Of a stretch of 64,000 bases of DNA, positions 12,161 to 23,158 are shown piece after piece (the first letter of the stretch is position 1; every line of letters begins with the position of its first letter). The stretch is from Gordionus sp. m RMFG-2023. Lineage: Eukaryota; Nematomorpha; Gordioida; Chordodea; Parachordodidae. Position numbers and translations under genes: made by a program. The DNA is taken from assembly GCF_954871325.1 (NCBI RefSeq), contig NC_088776.1, forward strand, positions 7,695,985 to 7,759,984. Direction: 5' to 3'. The notes beneath the pieces were generated by a model. The model was not told the DNA's origin, searched no databases, and worked only from the letters and a program-made list of their open reading frames with translations.

Positions 12161-12439
12161 ATATATATTATTAAATAAATCAAAAGAAACTATATTCTAA
12201 ACCCTGCCTCCTTTCGATTATTCAAACATTTGAATGTTGATGCATAATGCACTAACTAATAAAAATTTTAATACTGATATATTGCCTATCATTAATGTTA
12301 AGCCCGATTTGATCGATTTTTAAAAAGACCTGAATAATATTATGTAATCATGGAGATTTTATAGATGACAGATAGGTTTTTATTTTACCAAATCTCGAGG
12401 CTTACTTATTATTTTGCTAAAATCCTAATTTGGCCATTT

Positions 12440-12492
12440 TTAAGAAATCGAAAGGGGTCGGCCGAAAAGTGATTGATTTGACAATGACCCTA
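12440..12492. mobile_element. solo end fragment of the 4-bp-TSD DDE transposon family
   Basis: AAATCGAAAGGGGTCGGCCG continuing into AAAAGTGATTGATTTGACA and ATGACCC matches the right terminus of the element at 55192-58390 except for a few missing bases. Only this end is present. Confidence 0.7.
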
Positions 12493-12584
12493 CAAAGAAG
12501 TATTAAATAATACTAAGAATTAATACCTATTTTGTTGTTAATAAGCTAAGTTACAATCAGAAATTAATAAATAAAATATATCAG

Positions 12585-12800
12585 AGGGCTAGATCGTATT
12601 TTAATTTTTTTATATATACCACCGGGCTGGGCCTAAAATTATTTATAAAAAAATATCCGAACAGGGCCGGCCATATATATCAAATTAAATATTTAAAATC
12701 GCTTTTATTAGCTAAAAATCTATTATAAATATAATATATTTTAAAAAAATCCGGGCCGGGCTAGCCGTATATTGTAAATTAAATATTTGTAATACCTATT
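12585..12800. repeat. two diverged copies of a GGGCCGGGC-containing repeat
   Basis: Segments with GGGCTGGGCCTAAA, GGGCCGGCCATATAT and GGGCCGGGCTAGCCGTATAT are followed by similar AT-rich sequence ending ATCTATTATAAATA. They resemble the GGGCC-ended MITEs at 47004 and 49096 but no complete ends are seen. Confidence 0.4.
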
Positions 12801-13073
12801 ATTAGCTATAAAAATCTATTATAAATAGAACTGTATTTATATTGATATAAAATTTATAAAAATATTATTTAAAAATATCCTAAATAAAAAAATATATGTA
12901 TATTATTTTAAAAATAAAATAAATTAACCAATCACAAAAGAACAATAATATATCAAAAAAAAATAACATAAAAAACATTTAAAAAAATAACAAAAAAATT
13001 CAATATAAAAAGAAGTCCGAGTCAAAAAAACGACCCAAACTCTGGGTCGGGGTCGCGACGTTTGAACAACATA

Positions 13074-13343
13074 ATAATGAGCCCCTCCAAAAAAATAGTA
13101 ACCTAACTTAATATTCTAAATAATTAATATTAAGTATAAATTATTACCTTTTTTGAAAAATATAGCCAGGTTTATATATTGAATATATTTTCTATATTTT
13201 AATTAGGTTTAAAATAATAAAAAATTAGAGTAAAAAATAAAAAGATAGGTAAATTTAGCACTTAAATAAGATAAAATAGGCCATTATGAAGTAATAATTA
13301 AATCTTTATAAGCAAATATCGCAAAATTGACAGAGCTGTACCG
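13074..13343. other. 270-bp spacer between two hAT copies
   Basis: AT-rich, non-repetitive here, with no match to the element arms and no gene recognised. Because the shared ATGGCGAT duplication lies outside both copies, this stretch may be genomic DNA carried along in a composite transposition. Confidence 0.5.
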
Positions 13344-16208
13344 TAGTGTTGTTAAAACGCCGCGAGTCGCGACCCCGACCCAAAGCTCGGGTCGTTTTAT
13401 TCGACTCCGACTCAATGTTTGGGTCGTTTTTTCGACTCCGACCCAAGTCAAGCCGAAAAAAACGACCCCAAAATATGGGTCGTTTTTTACGACTCCGACT
13501 AAAAATTTGGGTCGTTTTTTTCGACTTCGACCCAAAATATGGGTCGTTTTTTACGACTCAAACTTGAAGTTTGGGTCATATTTTTCGACTCAAACTTGAA
13601 GTTTGGGTCGTATTTTTCGACTCAAACTTGAAGTTTGGGTCGTATTTTTCGACTCCAACTCAAAGTTTGGGTCGTTTTTCTGACTCAGACTCAAACATCG
13701 GGTGGTTTTATTCAATCCGACCCAAAATATGGATCTTTTTTTTTAAAGTCGACTTAAAGTTAGGGTTGCTTTTTTTCACCCTTAACCCAATATCTAGATC
13801 ATTTTTTTTGACCAAAAGTCAAATAACATTTAGTATATATTAATATTATAGGCGGGAAAGTTACTTAAAGCTTCTTTAAATTATAATACTCTGGATTAAC
13901 TATTCATCATAGTTATTTTTTTAAATTTTTAAGTGAAAATGCACCATAGAAAAGAGCCATTTGTTATGATGGTTATTTTTGAACTTTTTTAAATGAAATA
14001 GATAAAAATATATATTGTAGACATGTTAAATCAAAATTTCAGTGAAGATGTACCATAGATAAGTGACAATTGTCATAATCGCCATTTTTGAGCCTTTTTG
14101 AGTTTTTTTAAAGGAAATAGCTAAAAATATATATTCTAAACATGTTAAATTAAAAATTCAGTGAGGATGTATCATAGATAGGTGACAATTGTCATAATCG
14201 CTATTTTTGAACTTTTTCAAATTTTTTTAAAGGAAATAGCTAAAAATATATATTCTAAACATGTTAAATTAAAAATTCAGTGAGGATGTATCATAGGTAG
14301 GTGACAATTGTCATAATCGTTATTTTTGAACTTTTTTCAATTTTTTTAAAGGAAATAGCTAAAAATATATATTCTAAACATGTTAAATTAAAAATTCAGT
14401 GAGGATGTATCATAGATAGGTGACAATTGTCATAAACGCTATTTTTGAACTTTTTCAAATTTTTTTAAAGGAAATAGCTAAAAATATATATTCTAAACAT
14501 GTTAAATTAAAAATTCAGTGAGGATGTATCATAGGTAGGTGACAATTGTCATAATCGTTATTTTTGAACTTTTTTCAATTTTTTTAAAGGAAATATCTAA
14601 AAATATATATTCTAAACATGTTAAATTAAAAATTCAGTGAGGAAGTATCATATATAGGTGACAATTGTCATAATCGCTATTTTTGAACTTTTTCAAATTT
14701 TTTTAAAGGAAATATCTAAAAATATATATTCTAAACATGTTAAATTAAAAATTCAGTGATGATGTATCATAGATAGGTGACAATTGTCATAATCGCTATT
14801 TTTGAACTTTTTCAAATTTTTTTAAAGGAAATAGCTAAAATTATATATTCTAAACATGTTAAATTAAAAATTCAGTGAGGATGTATCATAGATAGGTGAC
14901 AATTGTCATAATCGTTATTTTTGAACTTTTTCAATTTTTTTAAAGGAAATAGCTAAAAATATATATTCTAAACATGTTAAATTAAAAATTCAGTGAGGAT
15001 GTATCATAGATAGGTGACAATTGTCATAATCGCTATTTTTGAACTTTTTCAAATTTTTTTAAAGGAAATAGCTAAAATTATATATTCTAAACATGTTGAA
15101 TTAAAAATTCAGTGAGGATGTATCATATATAGGTGACAATTGTCATAATCGCTATTTTTGAACTTTTTCAAATTTTTTTAAAGGAAATAGCTAAAAATAT
15201 ATATTCTAAACATGTTGAATTAAAAATTTAAGAGGATGTATCATAGATAGGTGACAATTTTCATAATCGCTATTTTTATCATTTTTTAAAGAAAATAGCT
15301 AAAAATATATATTCTAAACATGTTAAATTAAAAATTCAGTGAGGATGTATCATAGATAGGTGACAATTGTCATAATCGTTATTTTTAAACTTTTTCCAAT
15401 TTTTTTAAAGCAAATAGCTAAAGATATATATCCTAAACATGTTAAATTAAAATATCAGTGAGGATGTATCATAGATAAGGGACAAAAAATGTTATTATAT
15501 ATACGAGTAGTAAGGTACATAATAATTTTTAAGTGATAAAATGAGATGCTAATATATTTCTTGTAATTTTAATTTATAAAAAAATTCTTAAATATGTTAT
15601 TGTCATAGACTGGGTCAGAAAATCAACTATCACATAAACTCATCTCTGTTTTATTCATATTATATTAAGTTTGAGGATATTAAAATATTTCCTCTTTGAA
15701 GTTTCTAGTTAGGATAAAATTTACTTGGCACATCTTACAATGATATTTATACCTTGTTTTTTTTTCGAGAATAAATTTTATGCGATATTTCATGAAGGAA
15801 ATTACATATCATTGTACAGAGAAATAACTTTGTATATATTATCTGCACCAATATCTTTTATATCAATCTCTATCGATGACATTTTAAATTATATTGGAAA
15901 ACTAGATTGTGTAGATTTATAATTATTAATTTAAAGGATTAAGATTTTAGAATTAATTATAAATATATCTTAATAATTTTTATATGCATTTAATATTTAA
16001 AATCTCTCGTTATAAGCCTATTTAGCAAGAAAAATATTGACTAATCCTGAAATTACGATAATAGATATCTATACCTTTATATAATCTATGAGAAAAATTG
16101 CTCTCATAATATTCTTTTTAATAAAATAGTGAATAATTAACGCCTGAAAAAAAGTATAGCGCTTTATAACATGGTTCAAAGTTAATCCCAGTATCAATTT
16201 TAATGTGT
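13344..16208 (+). mobile_element. hAT element arm, copy B (direct orientation)
   Basis: Begins TAGTGTTGTTAAAACGCCGC and repeats the order seen in copy A: GTCG block (about 13375-13735), unique linker, 119-bp array of about 13 units (13940-15480) and the unique distal segment. It matches copy A in the same orientation until 16208, where it diverges abruptly, losing the transposase end. With copy C it forms a palindrome. Confidence 0.85.
13940..15480. repeat. 119-bp satellite array, about 13 copies (copy B)
   Basis: Same unit as at 4835-7430 with the palindromic TGACAATTGTCA core. There are fewer units than in copy A, so the array changes length between copies. The terminal units are shared in their variants with copy A. 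Confidence 0.92.
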
Positions 16209-16649
16209 AAAACATTTAAGAAATGATTTAAATTGGAGAACTTTTATTAATAAAATTTATGTTAATAATATTAAATTATAATTTTAAAAACAAAAAATGA
16301 ATAAAATAAAAAAATTTAGATTTATACCCCTAAAAATAATAAAAAAAAATTTGGAAAGTTAAAAAAAATGATTATTAATCATATCCCTATCCCTAACAAT
16401 GAAGAAAAGAAAAAATCTCAACAAATTTGCCGTCTAGCTGGCACCACTAAAAGTAAAATAAAATATCTTTTATAATTTTAGAATTTAAATAGTCACTTCA
16501 CTTCCATATGGAATTTTTAAACTAATAAAACTAAATAAGTATTTGCGATTCCGGATGCATTTTTCAATTAAAATATGAATTTTTTTAAATATAATTTAAT
16601 AATTTAGGCGAGCTATATTTTTCATAAATGTAGTGTTAAGTCGAGTTTT
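16209..16649. other. central sequence of the B/C palindrome
   Basis: Not shared with copy A. AT-rich. A GCTGGCACCACTAAAAG piece recalls the nested element at 10151-12160. No gene recognised. Confidence 0.4.
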
Positions 16650-16828
16650 TTTAAGTCGTACTGTAATTCTGAGCGTTTTCCGTACCTTTGCATGATGGCT
16701 AAAGATTTTTTGTCGCAGCAAAGTACATCCGTTGAGAGCGAGCGTGTCTTCTCAAGAGGGGTGGACACCGTAACAAAGAAAAGAAATCGCATGGCCTCCG
16801 AAACACTTAAACAGTGTTTTTATGTTTA
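16650..16828 (+). pseudogene. hAT transposase C-terminal fragment
   Basis: Nearly identical, in reverse orientation, to 8408-8615 of copy A: it encodes the dimerisation segment with MMAKDFLSQQSTSVESERVF and KKRNRMASETLKQC. Everything upstream of it in the transposase is missing, so this is only the last part of the gene, left at the centre of the palindrome. Confidence 0.85.
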
Positions 16829-17764
16829 AATTCATGGGATATCAATATCATGAATAATAAATTTTATACATAATTTTTATATCTATATATATTGTTAAAT
16901 TAAATTTTTTGTACATTAATAAATATATATAATTTAAATAAAAATATTTAAACTATAAATGTATCAAATATTTAAGATGTTTTGAGCTTACTATTCTTGT
17001 TTCAGGCTGTTGTTTTTTATGAATACTGGAGAATATTAGTGTTTTAATATTATTTGACTTTAAATTGATAACTAAAATAGTTTTTGATATTAAGATTTAG
17101 AATTTTGAACACTTGAGAAAAATTACACATTAAAATTGATACTGGGATTAACTTTGAACCATGTTATAAAGCGCTATACTTTTTTTCAGGCGTTAATTAT
17201 TCACTATTTTATTAAGAAGAATATTATGAGAGCAATTTTTCTCATAGATTATATAAAGGTATAGATATCTATTATCGTAATTTCAGGATTAGTCAATATT
17301 TTTCTTGCTAAATAGGCTTAAAACGAGAGATTTTAAATATTAAATGCAATATAAAAATTATTAAGATATATTTATAATTAATTCTAAAATCTTAATCCTT
17401 TAAATTAATATTTAGAAATCTACACAATCTAGTTTCCAATATAATTTAAAATGTCATCGATAGAGATTGATATAAAAGATATTGGTGCAGATAATTTATA
17501 CAAAGTTATTTCTCTGTACAATGATATGTAATTTCCTTCATGAGATATCGCATAAAATTTATTCTCGAAAAAAAAACAAGGTATAAATATCATTGTATGA
17601 TGTGCCAAGTAAATTTTATCCTAACTAGTAACTTCAAAGATTTAAGAATTTTATTATAAATTAAAATTACAAGAAATATATTAGCATCTCATTTTATCAC
17701 TTAAAAATATTATGTACCTTACTACTCGTATATATAATAACCATTTTTTGTCCCTTATCTATGA

Positions 17765-19080
17765 TACATCCTCACTGATGTTTTAATTTAACATGTTTAG
17801 GATATATATTTTTAGCTATTTCCTTTAAAATAATTGAAAAAAGTTCAAAAATAACGATTATGACAATTGTCACCTATCTATGATACATCCTCACTGAATT
17901 TTTAATTTAACATGTTTAGAATATATATTTTTAGCTATTTCCTTTAAAAAAATTTGAAAAAGTTCAAAAATAACGATTATGACAATTGTCACCTATCTAT
18001 GATACATCCTCACTGAATTTTTAATTTAACATGTTTAGAATATATATTTTTAGCTATTTCCTTTAAAAAAATTTGAAAAAGTTCAAAAATAGCGATTATG
18101 ACAATTGTCACCTATATATGATACTTCCTCACTGAATTTTTAATTTAACATGTTTAGAATATATATTTTTAGCTATTTCCTTTAAAAAAATTTGAAAAAT
18201 TTCTAAAATAGCGATTATGACAATTGTCACCTATATATGATACATCATCACTGAATTTTTAATTTAACATGTTTAGAATATATATTTTTAGCTATTTCCT
18301 TTAAAAAAATTTGAAAAAATTCAAAAATAGCGATTATGACAATTGTCACCTATCTATGATACATCCTCACTGAATTTTTAATTTAACATGTTTAGAATAT
18401 ATATTTTTAGATATTTCCTTTAAAAAAATTTGAAAAAGTTCTAAAATAGCGATTATGACAATTGTCACCTATATATGATACATCCTCACTGAATTTTTAA
18501 TTTAACATGTTTAGAATATATATTTTTAGATATTTCCTTTAAAAAAATTTGAAAAAGTTCAAAAATAGCGATTATGACAATTGTCACCTATATATGATAC
18601 ATCCTCACTGAATTTTTAATTTAACATGTTTAGAATATATATTTTTAGCTATTTCCTTTAAAAAAATTGAAAAAAGTTCAAAAATAACGATTATGACAAT
18701 TGTCACCTATCTATGATACATCCTCACTGAATTTTTAATTTAACATGTTTAGAATATATATTTTTAGCTATTTCCTTTAAAAAAATTTGAAAAAGTTCAA
18801 AAATAGCGATTATGACTATTGTCACCTATCTATGATACATCCTCACAAATTTTAAATTTAACATGTTTAGAATATATATTTTTAGCTATTTGCTTTAAAA
18901 ATTTGAAAAAAGTTCAAAAATAACGATTATGACAATTGTCACCTATCTATGATACATCCTCACAAATTTTAAATTTAACATGTTTAGAATATATATTTTC
19001 ATCTATTTCATTTAAAAAAGTTCAAAAATAACCATCATAACAAATGGCTCTTTTCTATGGTGCATCTTCACTTAAAAATT
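17765..19080. repeat. 119-bp satellite array, about 11 copies (copy C, reversed)
   Basis: Same unit as the other two arrays on the opposite strand. Units nearest the terminus are the diverged ones with ACCATCATAACAAATGGCTC, as in copies A and B. Confidence 0.9.
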
Positions 19081-19643
19081 TTAAAAAATAACTATGATGA
19101 ATAGTTAATCCAGAGCATTATAATTTAAAGAAGCTTTAAGTAACTTTCCCGCCGTTAATATTAATATATACTAAATGTTATTTGACTTTTGGTCAAAAAA
19201 AATGATCTAGATATTGGGTTAAGGGTGAAAAAAAGCAACCCTAACTTTAAGTCGTCTTTAAAAAGAAAGATCCATATTTTGAGTCGGATTGAATAAAACG
19301 ACCCGATGTTTGAGTCTGAGTCAGAAAAACGACCCAAACTTTGAGTTGGAGTCGAAAAATACGACCCAAACTTCAAGTTTGAGTCGAAAAATATGACCCA
19401 AACTTCAAGTTTAAGTCGAAAAATACGACCCAAATTTCAAATTTGAGTCGAAAAATACGACCCAAATTTTGAGTCGGAGTCGTAAAAAACGACCCATATT
19501 TTGGGTCGAGGTCGTTTTTTTCGGCTTGGACTTGGGTCGGAGTCGAAAAAAACGACCCAAACATTGAGTCGGAGTCGAATAAAACGACCCGAGCTTTGGG
19601 TCGGGGTCGCGACTCGCGGCGTTTTAACAACACTAATGGCGAT

Positions 19644-19868
19644 GGATCACAAATCATGAGATATCAGAATTTAATTAAAAATATAATATGGATATGAGGT
19701 TAAAAACGGATATTAAAAAATATATTTTTAATTTATGTATTTCCATTATGAAAATTAGCATATTTTCAATAGCCGGTTTTATTGAGCAGGAATAAGAAAT
19801 GAAAATTATTGCTATATTTACTATATGCAAAATGTTAAATAGGGTCGCCGCCACTGTTAAATACGTTA
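19644..19868. other. short region without recognised content
   Basis: AT-rich stretch between the composite hAT element and the LTR fossil. Nothing recognised. Confidence 0.35.
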
Positions 19869-21785
19869 AAAAAATTTTTTTTAAATTTCAATTTTCTTTT
19901 TTTTTTCACTTAATTTTTTATTTTAATCACGAATTTGCCGAAAAATACAATTTCAAGAATTGATCAAAAAAAAAATAGTAAAAATTCAAAAAAATCGATT
20001 AAAGAAAATAAAAATAATTACAATTCAAAAAATCGATAAAAGAAAGTAAAAATAATTACAATTCAAAAAATCGATAAAAGAAAATAAAAATAATAATATC
20101 ACCCTCTATGAAAAAATTTAATAACATCTTCCTTTTTAAAAAGATTTTTAAATTTAATCCTTATGTCTCTTCCACTGGCCCTTAGCGGTATCCACAGTAT
20201 ATATGAACTTCCCCGGCCCACTATAGTCCCCTTGATCCACTTTACTTTATCACTATAGGTTTTCGTCCATATTGATTGTCTTAAATGTACCTCTTTGACC
20301 TGCATGCGTATCAACTTGTTTGCTCTCATGGATTTCTTTAACCATTTCAAGATCATTCCGAGCATTCCGTCTGAACATCATCTGTGCTGGGATTTGTCCC
20401 GTAGTCGTATGCTGGGTGTTTCTATAAGCTGAAAAGAATTCGTTTAGTATTTTTTTTATTTTCGTATCCTGCTTCCATTTTCTTCCCCTTCCGAAGTCAT
20501 ATTTGTTGATCTTGGAAGTGAGTTTAGTCTTGTTGGAATTCGTAAATTTTTTCCTCTTCGGTAGCTCTATTTGTTGATTTTTTTGATCGTGAGTCTCTTA
20601 ATCTTTTTGTTGCCGATTTCTTCTAATTTTATCTGAGATGCGATACATATACGTCCCAGATATTATGTTAAAATATTTTTAATTTACCTATATTGCCGAT
20701 TTCTTCTAATTTTATCTGAGATGCGATACATATACGTCCCAGATATTATATTAAAATATTTTTAATTTACCTATATCGAATTTGTATTTTTTGATTTTGG
20801 GTAAATATTTTCTCTTATTTTTGTCCTTTGAAATATTTTTCATTTTTATATTTAAATTATTTGACTTGATTTTTTTACTATTTTTATCTTTTTACTATTT
20901 TTATCTTTTAAAATATTTTTCATTATTATATCTTGATAATGTCTAGTTGGAGACTTAAATATTACATCAATTTTATTACACTCATGTAAAATTTTAGTGG
21001 TTTTAACTTGTAATTTATCCTTAAATAAATACTTTGAACATTTGTTTAGTTTTGATGTGACTTGCTCTTTTTTCTCGATACTTGATACAAGTGCTAAACT
21101 GTCAGAATTTACAGAATCGTTAATGGAAGTCATATGACAAGGCATAAAAGCTGGTAATTTTTTTGAGTGGGGTGCTTTATCCCTGAATTTTTCATTTCCT
21201 TTATCCATTTCGTTGACATTATTATCCTTTTTGTATTCGTGTTTTATTTTATCAATAATTTTGTTTTCTTCAAATTTTTGAGAATAAATTTCATGGTCTA
21301 TAAAGGGAATATAACATGCTTCCTTCCTCTTTAAAATATTTAACATATCATAATACTTTAGATCCATCATATTTTTCGGCACAGCTTTTTGGGTTAGAAT
21401 TGGATTGTAATGAGAGTATAATTATCGCTTTTTTCTTTTTTTCATCTGTAATATTGTTCAATGTAAAATATGTCTCTAATTTAATAAGAAATGTTGAGAA
21501 AGAATTAATGTTTTCCTTAATGGGAATCAAAGGTGTCATCTTATATACTTTTATATCGAATTTTAGTTTTTTCTTTTTTATATTTCAATTTTCTTTTTTT
21601 TTTCAGTTAAATTTTTTATTTTCATCACGGATTTTCCGAAAAATACAATTCTAAGAATTGATCAAAAAAAAGTAACAATTCAAAAAAATCGATAAAAGAA
21701 AATAAAATTAATAACAATTCAAAATATCGATAAAATAAATAAAAATAATAATATCTCCCTTTTAAAAAGATTTCATAACACAAAA
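19869..21785 (-). mobile_element. LTR-retroelement fossil, Ty3/gypsy-like, short and broken
   Basis: Two similar direct repeats of roughly 220 bases, at about 19869-20100 and 21555-21785, share CCGAAAAATACAATT, AGAATTGATCAAAAA and repeated AATCGATAAAAGAAAATAAA pieces and are taken as the two LTRs. Between them, on the minus strand, there is a gag-like segment next to the right LTR, a middle region of unknown identity (about 20852-21382) and an integrase-like C-terminal segment next to the left LTR, in the order expected for gypsy. The element is too short for a full pol region and is broken in several places. The LTRs differ by substitutions and length changes, so it is not young. Confidence 0.65.
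20612..20776. repeat. tandem duplication of about 82 bp
   Basis: Two adjacent, nearly identical copies of a unit starting TTGCCGATTTCTTCTAATTT, lying within the LTR fossil. Confidence 0.85.
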
Positions 21786-22009
21786 TAATAAGTACATATG
21801 CAAATTAAAATGAATATTATTTGGAAAACCAATTTGGCAAGCTTTCGATAATGTTGGATCCTTGAAATATAATTTTGTTTTAAAGTATTTATTTAAAAAA
21901 ATAAAGATTTACCTTTTTGAATTGGAACTTTCGCATTTTTATCGGAACTGTTCCCTTTTTCCTTTTTGATCAAACTTTTAACAGAAAATTACAGTTGCTT
22001 GGAAGAAAA

Positions 22010-22700
22010 TGGCAAACCAGAATATAAGAATGATAAGAAAGAAGGGGAAATGAAAAATATAAAGAAGCAGGTAAAGTGCAAGGAATTATTCAATAATGGA
22101 GAGAAAAGAGAAGGGATTAAAAAGAGGGAAAATATTAATTAGGAAATTAAAGAATAAAAAGGGGTAGAAAAAGAGAAAGAAAAAGGTGACGAAAAAGAAA
22201 GGGAAAAGAAAAAAAGAAATAGAAGAGAAGGCAAATGTAAAAATAAAGAAAGGGAAATAAGGGGTAGGAATTAATTGGGAAATAAAATAGGGAAATTTAA
22301 AGGAAAATTATGCTAAAGAGAAAAAAAAGAAAACTAAAAGGGAAGAGGGGAAAGGGAAATGAAAAGATTAGAAAAGGAAAGATAAGAAGAGAAATTAAAA
22401 GGGAAAGAAGGGGATAAAGGAAATGGAAAATGATAAAGAAAAGGCTAATGAAAAGAAAAAGGTTAAAGAAGGGGATAGGAAAAGAAAAATGGAAAGAAAA
22501 AAGGAAAAAGCAAAAGAAAAATAAAAAAAGGAAGGAAAAGAAAAAGGAAAGGTGTAAAAGAAAAAGGAAAGGGGTAGAAGAATAAAGGAAAGGAGAAACG
22601 AAAATAAAAATAAAAAGGGAACGAAATATGTAAAGGAAAAGTGAGAAGTAAAAGCAAAGTGGAAAGGTTAAGGAAAAGAAAAAAGGAGGGGGGGGGGGTT
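22010..22700 (+). repeat. long purine-rich (A/G) tract
   Basis: About 690 bases in which the plus strand is nearly all A and G, made of irregular GGAAAAGAAAAAGG-like pieces and ending in a run of G. There is no fixed unit. The frame on the other strand (a run of Phe, Pro, Leu, Ser) is a by-product. Such tracts can form triplex DNA and block polymerases. It lies about 450 bases before the start of CRNKL1. Confidence 0.9.
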
Positions 22701-23158
22701 GTTAGGATTGATAAAATGTCTGAATTGGGTCGATTTTTTAAAACAAACCAATTAAGAATTTACCTAAAATAATATGCAAGATTGAAGATTTTCGAAGGTG
22801 GCAGAAATGTTTGAACCCATATGTTGCCAAATCTCGAGGCGTTTTTGTAAATCGACCCTTATCTTAATAACCATATGAAAATTTTAAAAAATTTTAAGGG
22901 GACTTTTTAAATTTTTCAGGGGACTGGAGCCCTTCCCCCTCTTAGTCACGCTACTGATATTTAGTATAAAATTTAAATATAGAATAAAAAATATAAAAAT
23001 TGACATTAAACATTTTTTATAGTAAACACTTTTTAGTCACATGAATAGATTTGACAGGTCTCGTGACCTTTGATGAATTGCCAATCGTCATATATTTTGC
23101 TGTCATTTATCCAAATATTATTGCCGAACTTTTTATTCACGGTATATTAAAATTAATA
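22701..23158. other. upstream region of CRNKL1 with a transposon-end-like piece
   Basis: Near 22917-22960 the sequence CAGGGGACTGGAGCCCTTCC, followed by CCTCTTAGTCACGCTACTG, reads in reverse as a typical hAT-type terminus. The partner end was not found. The rest is the presumed CRNKL1 promoter, without a clear motif. Confidence 0.4.

Larger units (their letters stand above)
4075..13073 (-). mobile_element. hAT element, left copy (A), with its own transposase
   Basis: The left terminus reads TAGTGTTGTTAATCGGC and the right terminus, reversed, TATGTTGTTCAAACG followed by TCGCGACCCCGACCC. From left to right it holds a GTCG repeat block, a 119-bp satellite array, a unique segment (7430-8400) and the minus-strand transposase exons (8408-10102). 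It then holds an inserted 2-kb element (10151-12160), a short piece of a DDE-transposon end (about 12440-12492) and a G/C-richer repeat (12585-12800). The right arm lacks the satellite array found in the left arm, so the two arms are not symmetrical. Confidence 0.7.
4075..19635. mobile_element. composite hAT macro-element flanked by one 8-bp target duplication
   Basis: The left end at 4075 begins TAGTGTTGTTAA and the right end at 19635 finishes TTAACAACACTA. Immediately outside, 4067-4074 and 19636-19643 are both ATGGCGAT, an exact 8-bp duplication as made by hAT transposases. Inside, however, are four element ends: 4075, 13073, 13344 and 19635. The inner pair do not show matching 8-bp flanks. 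The simplest reading is that the outer ends of two neighbouring copies were used as one transposon and carried the 270 bases between them. An alternative is later rearrangement, or a misassembly of near-identical repeats. The parts are listed separately. Confidence 0.75.
16640..19635 (-). mobile_element. hAT element arm, copy C (inverted orientation)
   Basis: Reverse complement of the copy A arm, extending from the transposase C-terminus through the unique segment, a 119-bp array (17765-19080, about 11 units) and the GTCG block (19265-19615) to the terminus ending TTAACAACACTA. The last 40 or more bases are identical to the reverse complement of the copy B terminus. The flank at 19636-19643 (ATGGCGAT) matches the flank of copy A, not of copy B. 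Confidence 0.85.

Noticed and set aside
15725-15922. 65-codon frame in copy B of the hAT arm
   Set aside because: The counterparts in copies A and C are interrupted, and the opposite strand has the more protein-like frame.
22463-22657. Phe/Pro/Leu/Ser-rich frame on the minus strand
   Set aside because: Antisense of the purine tract; low complexity without any domain.
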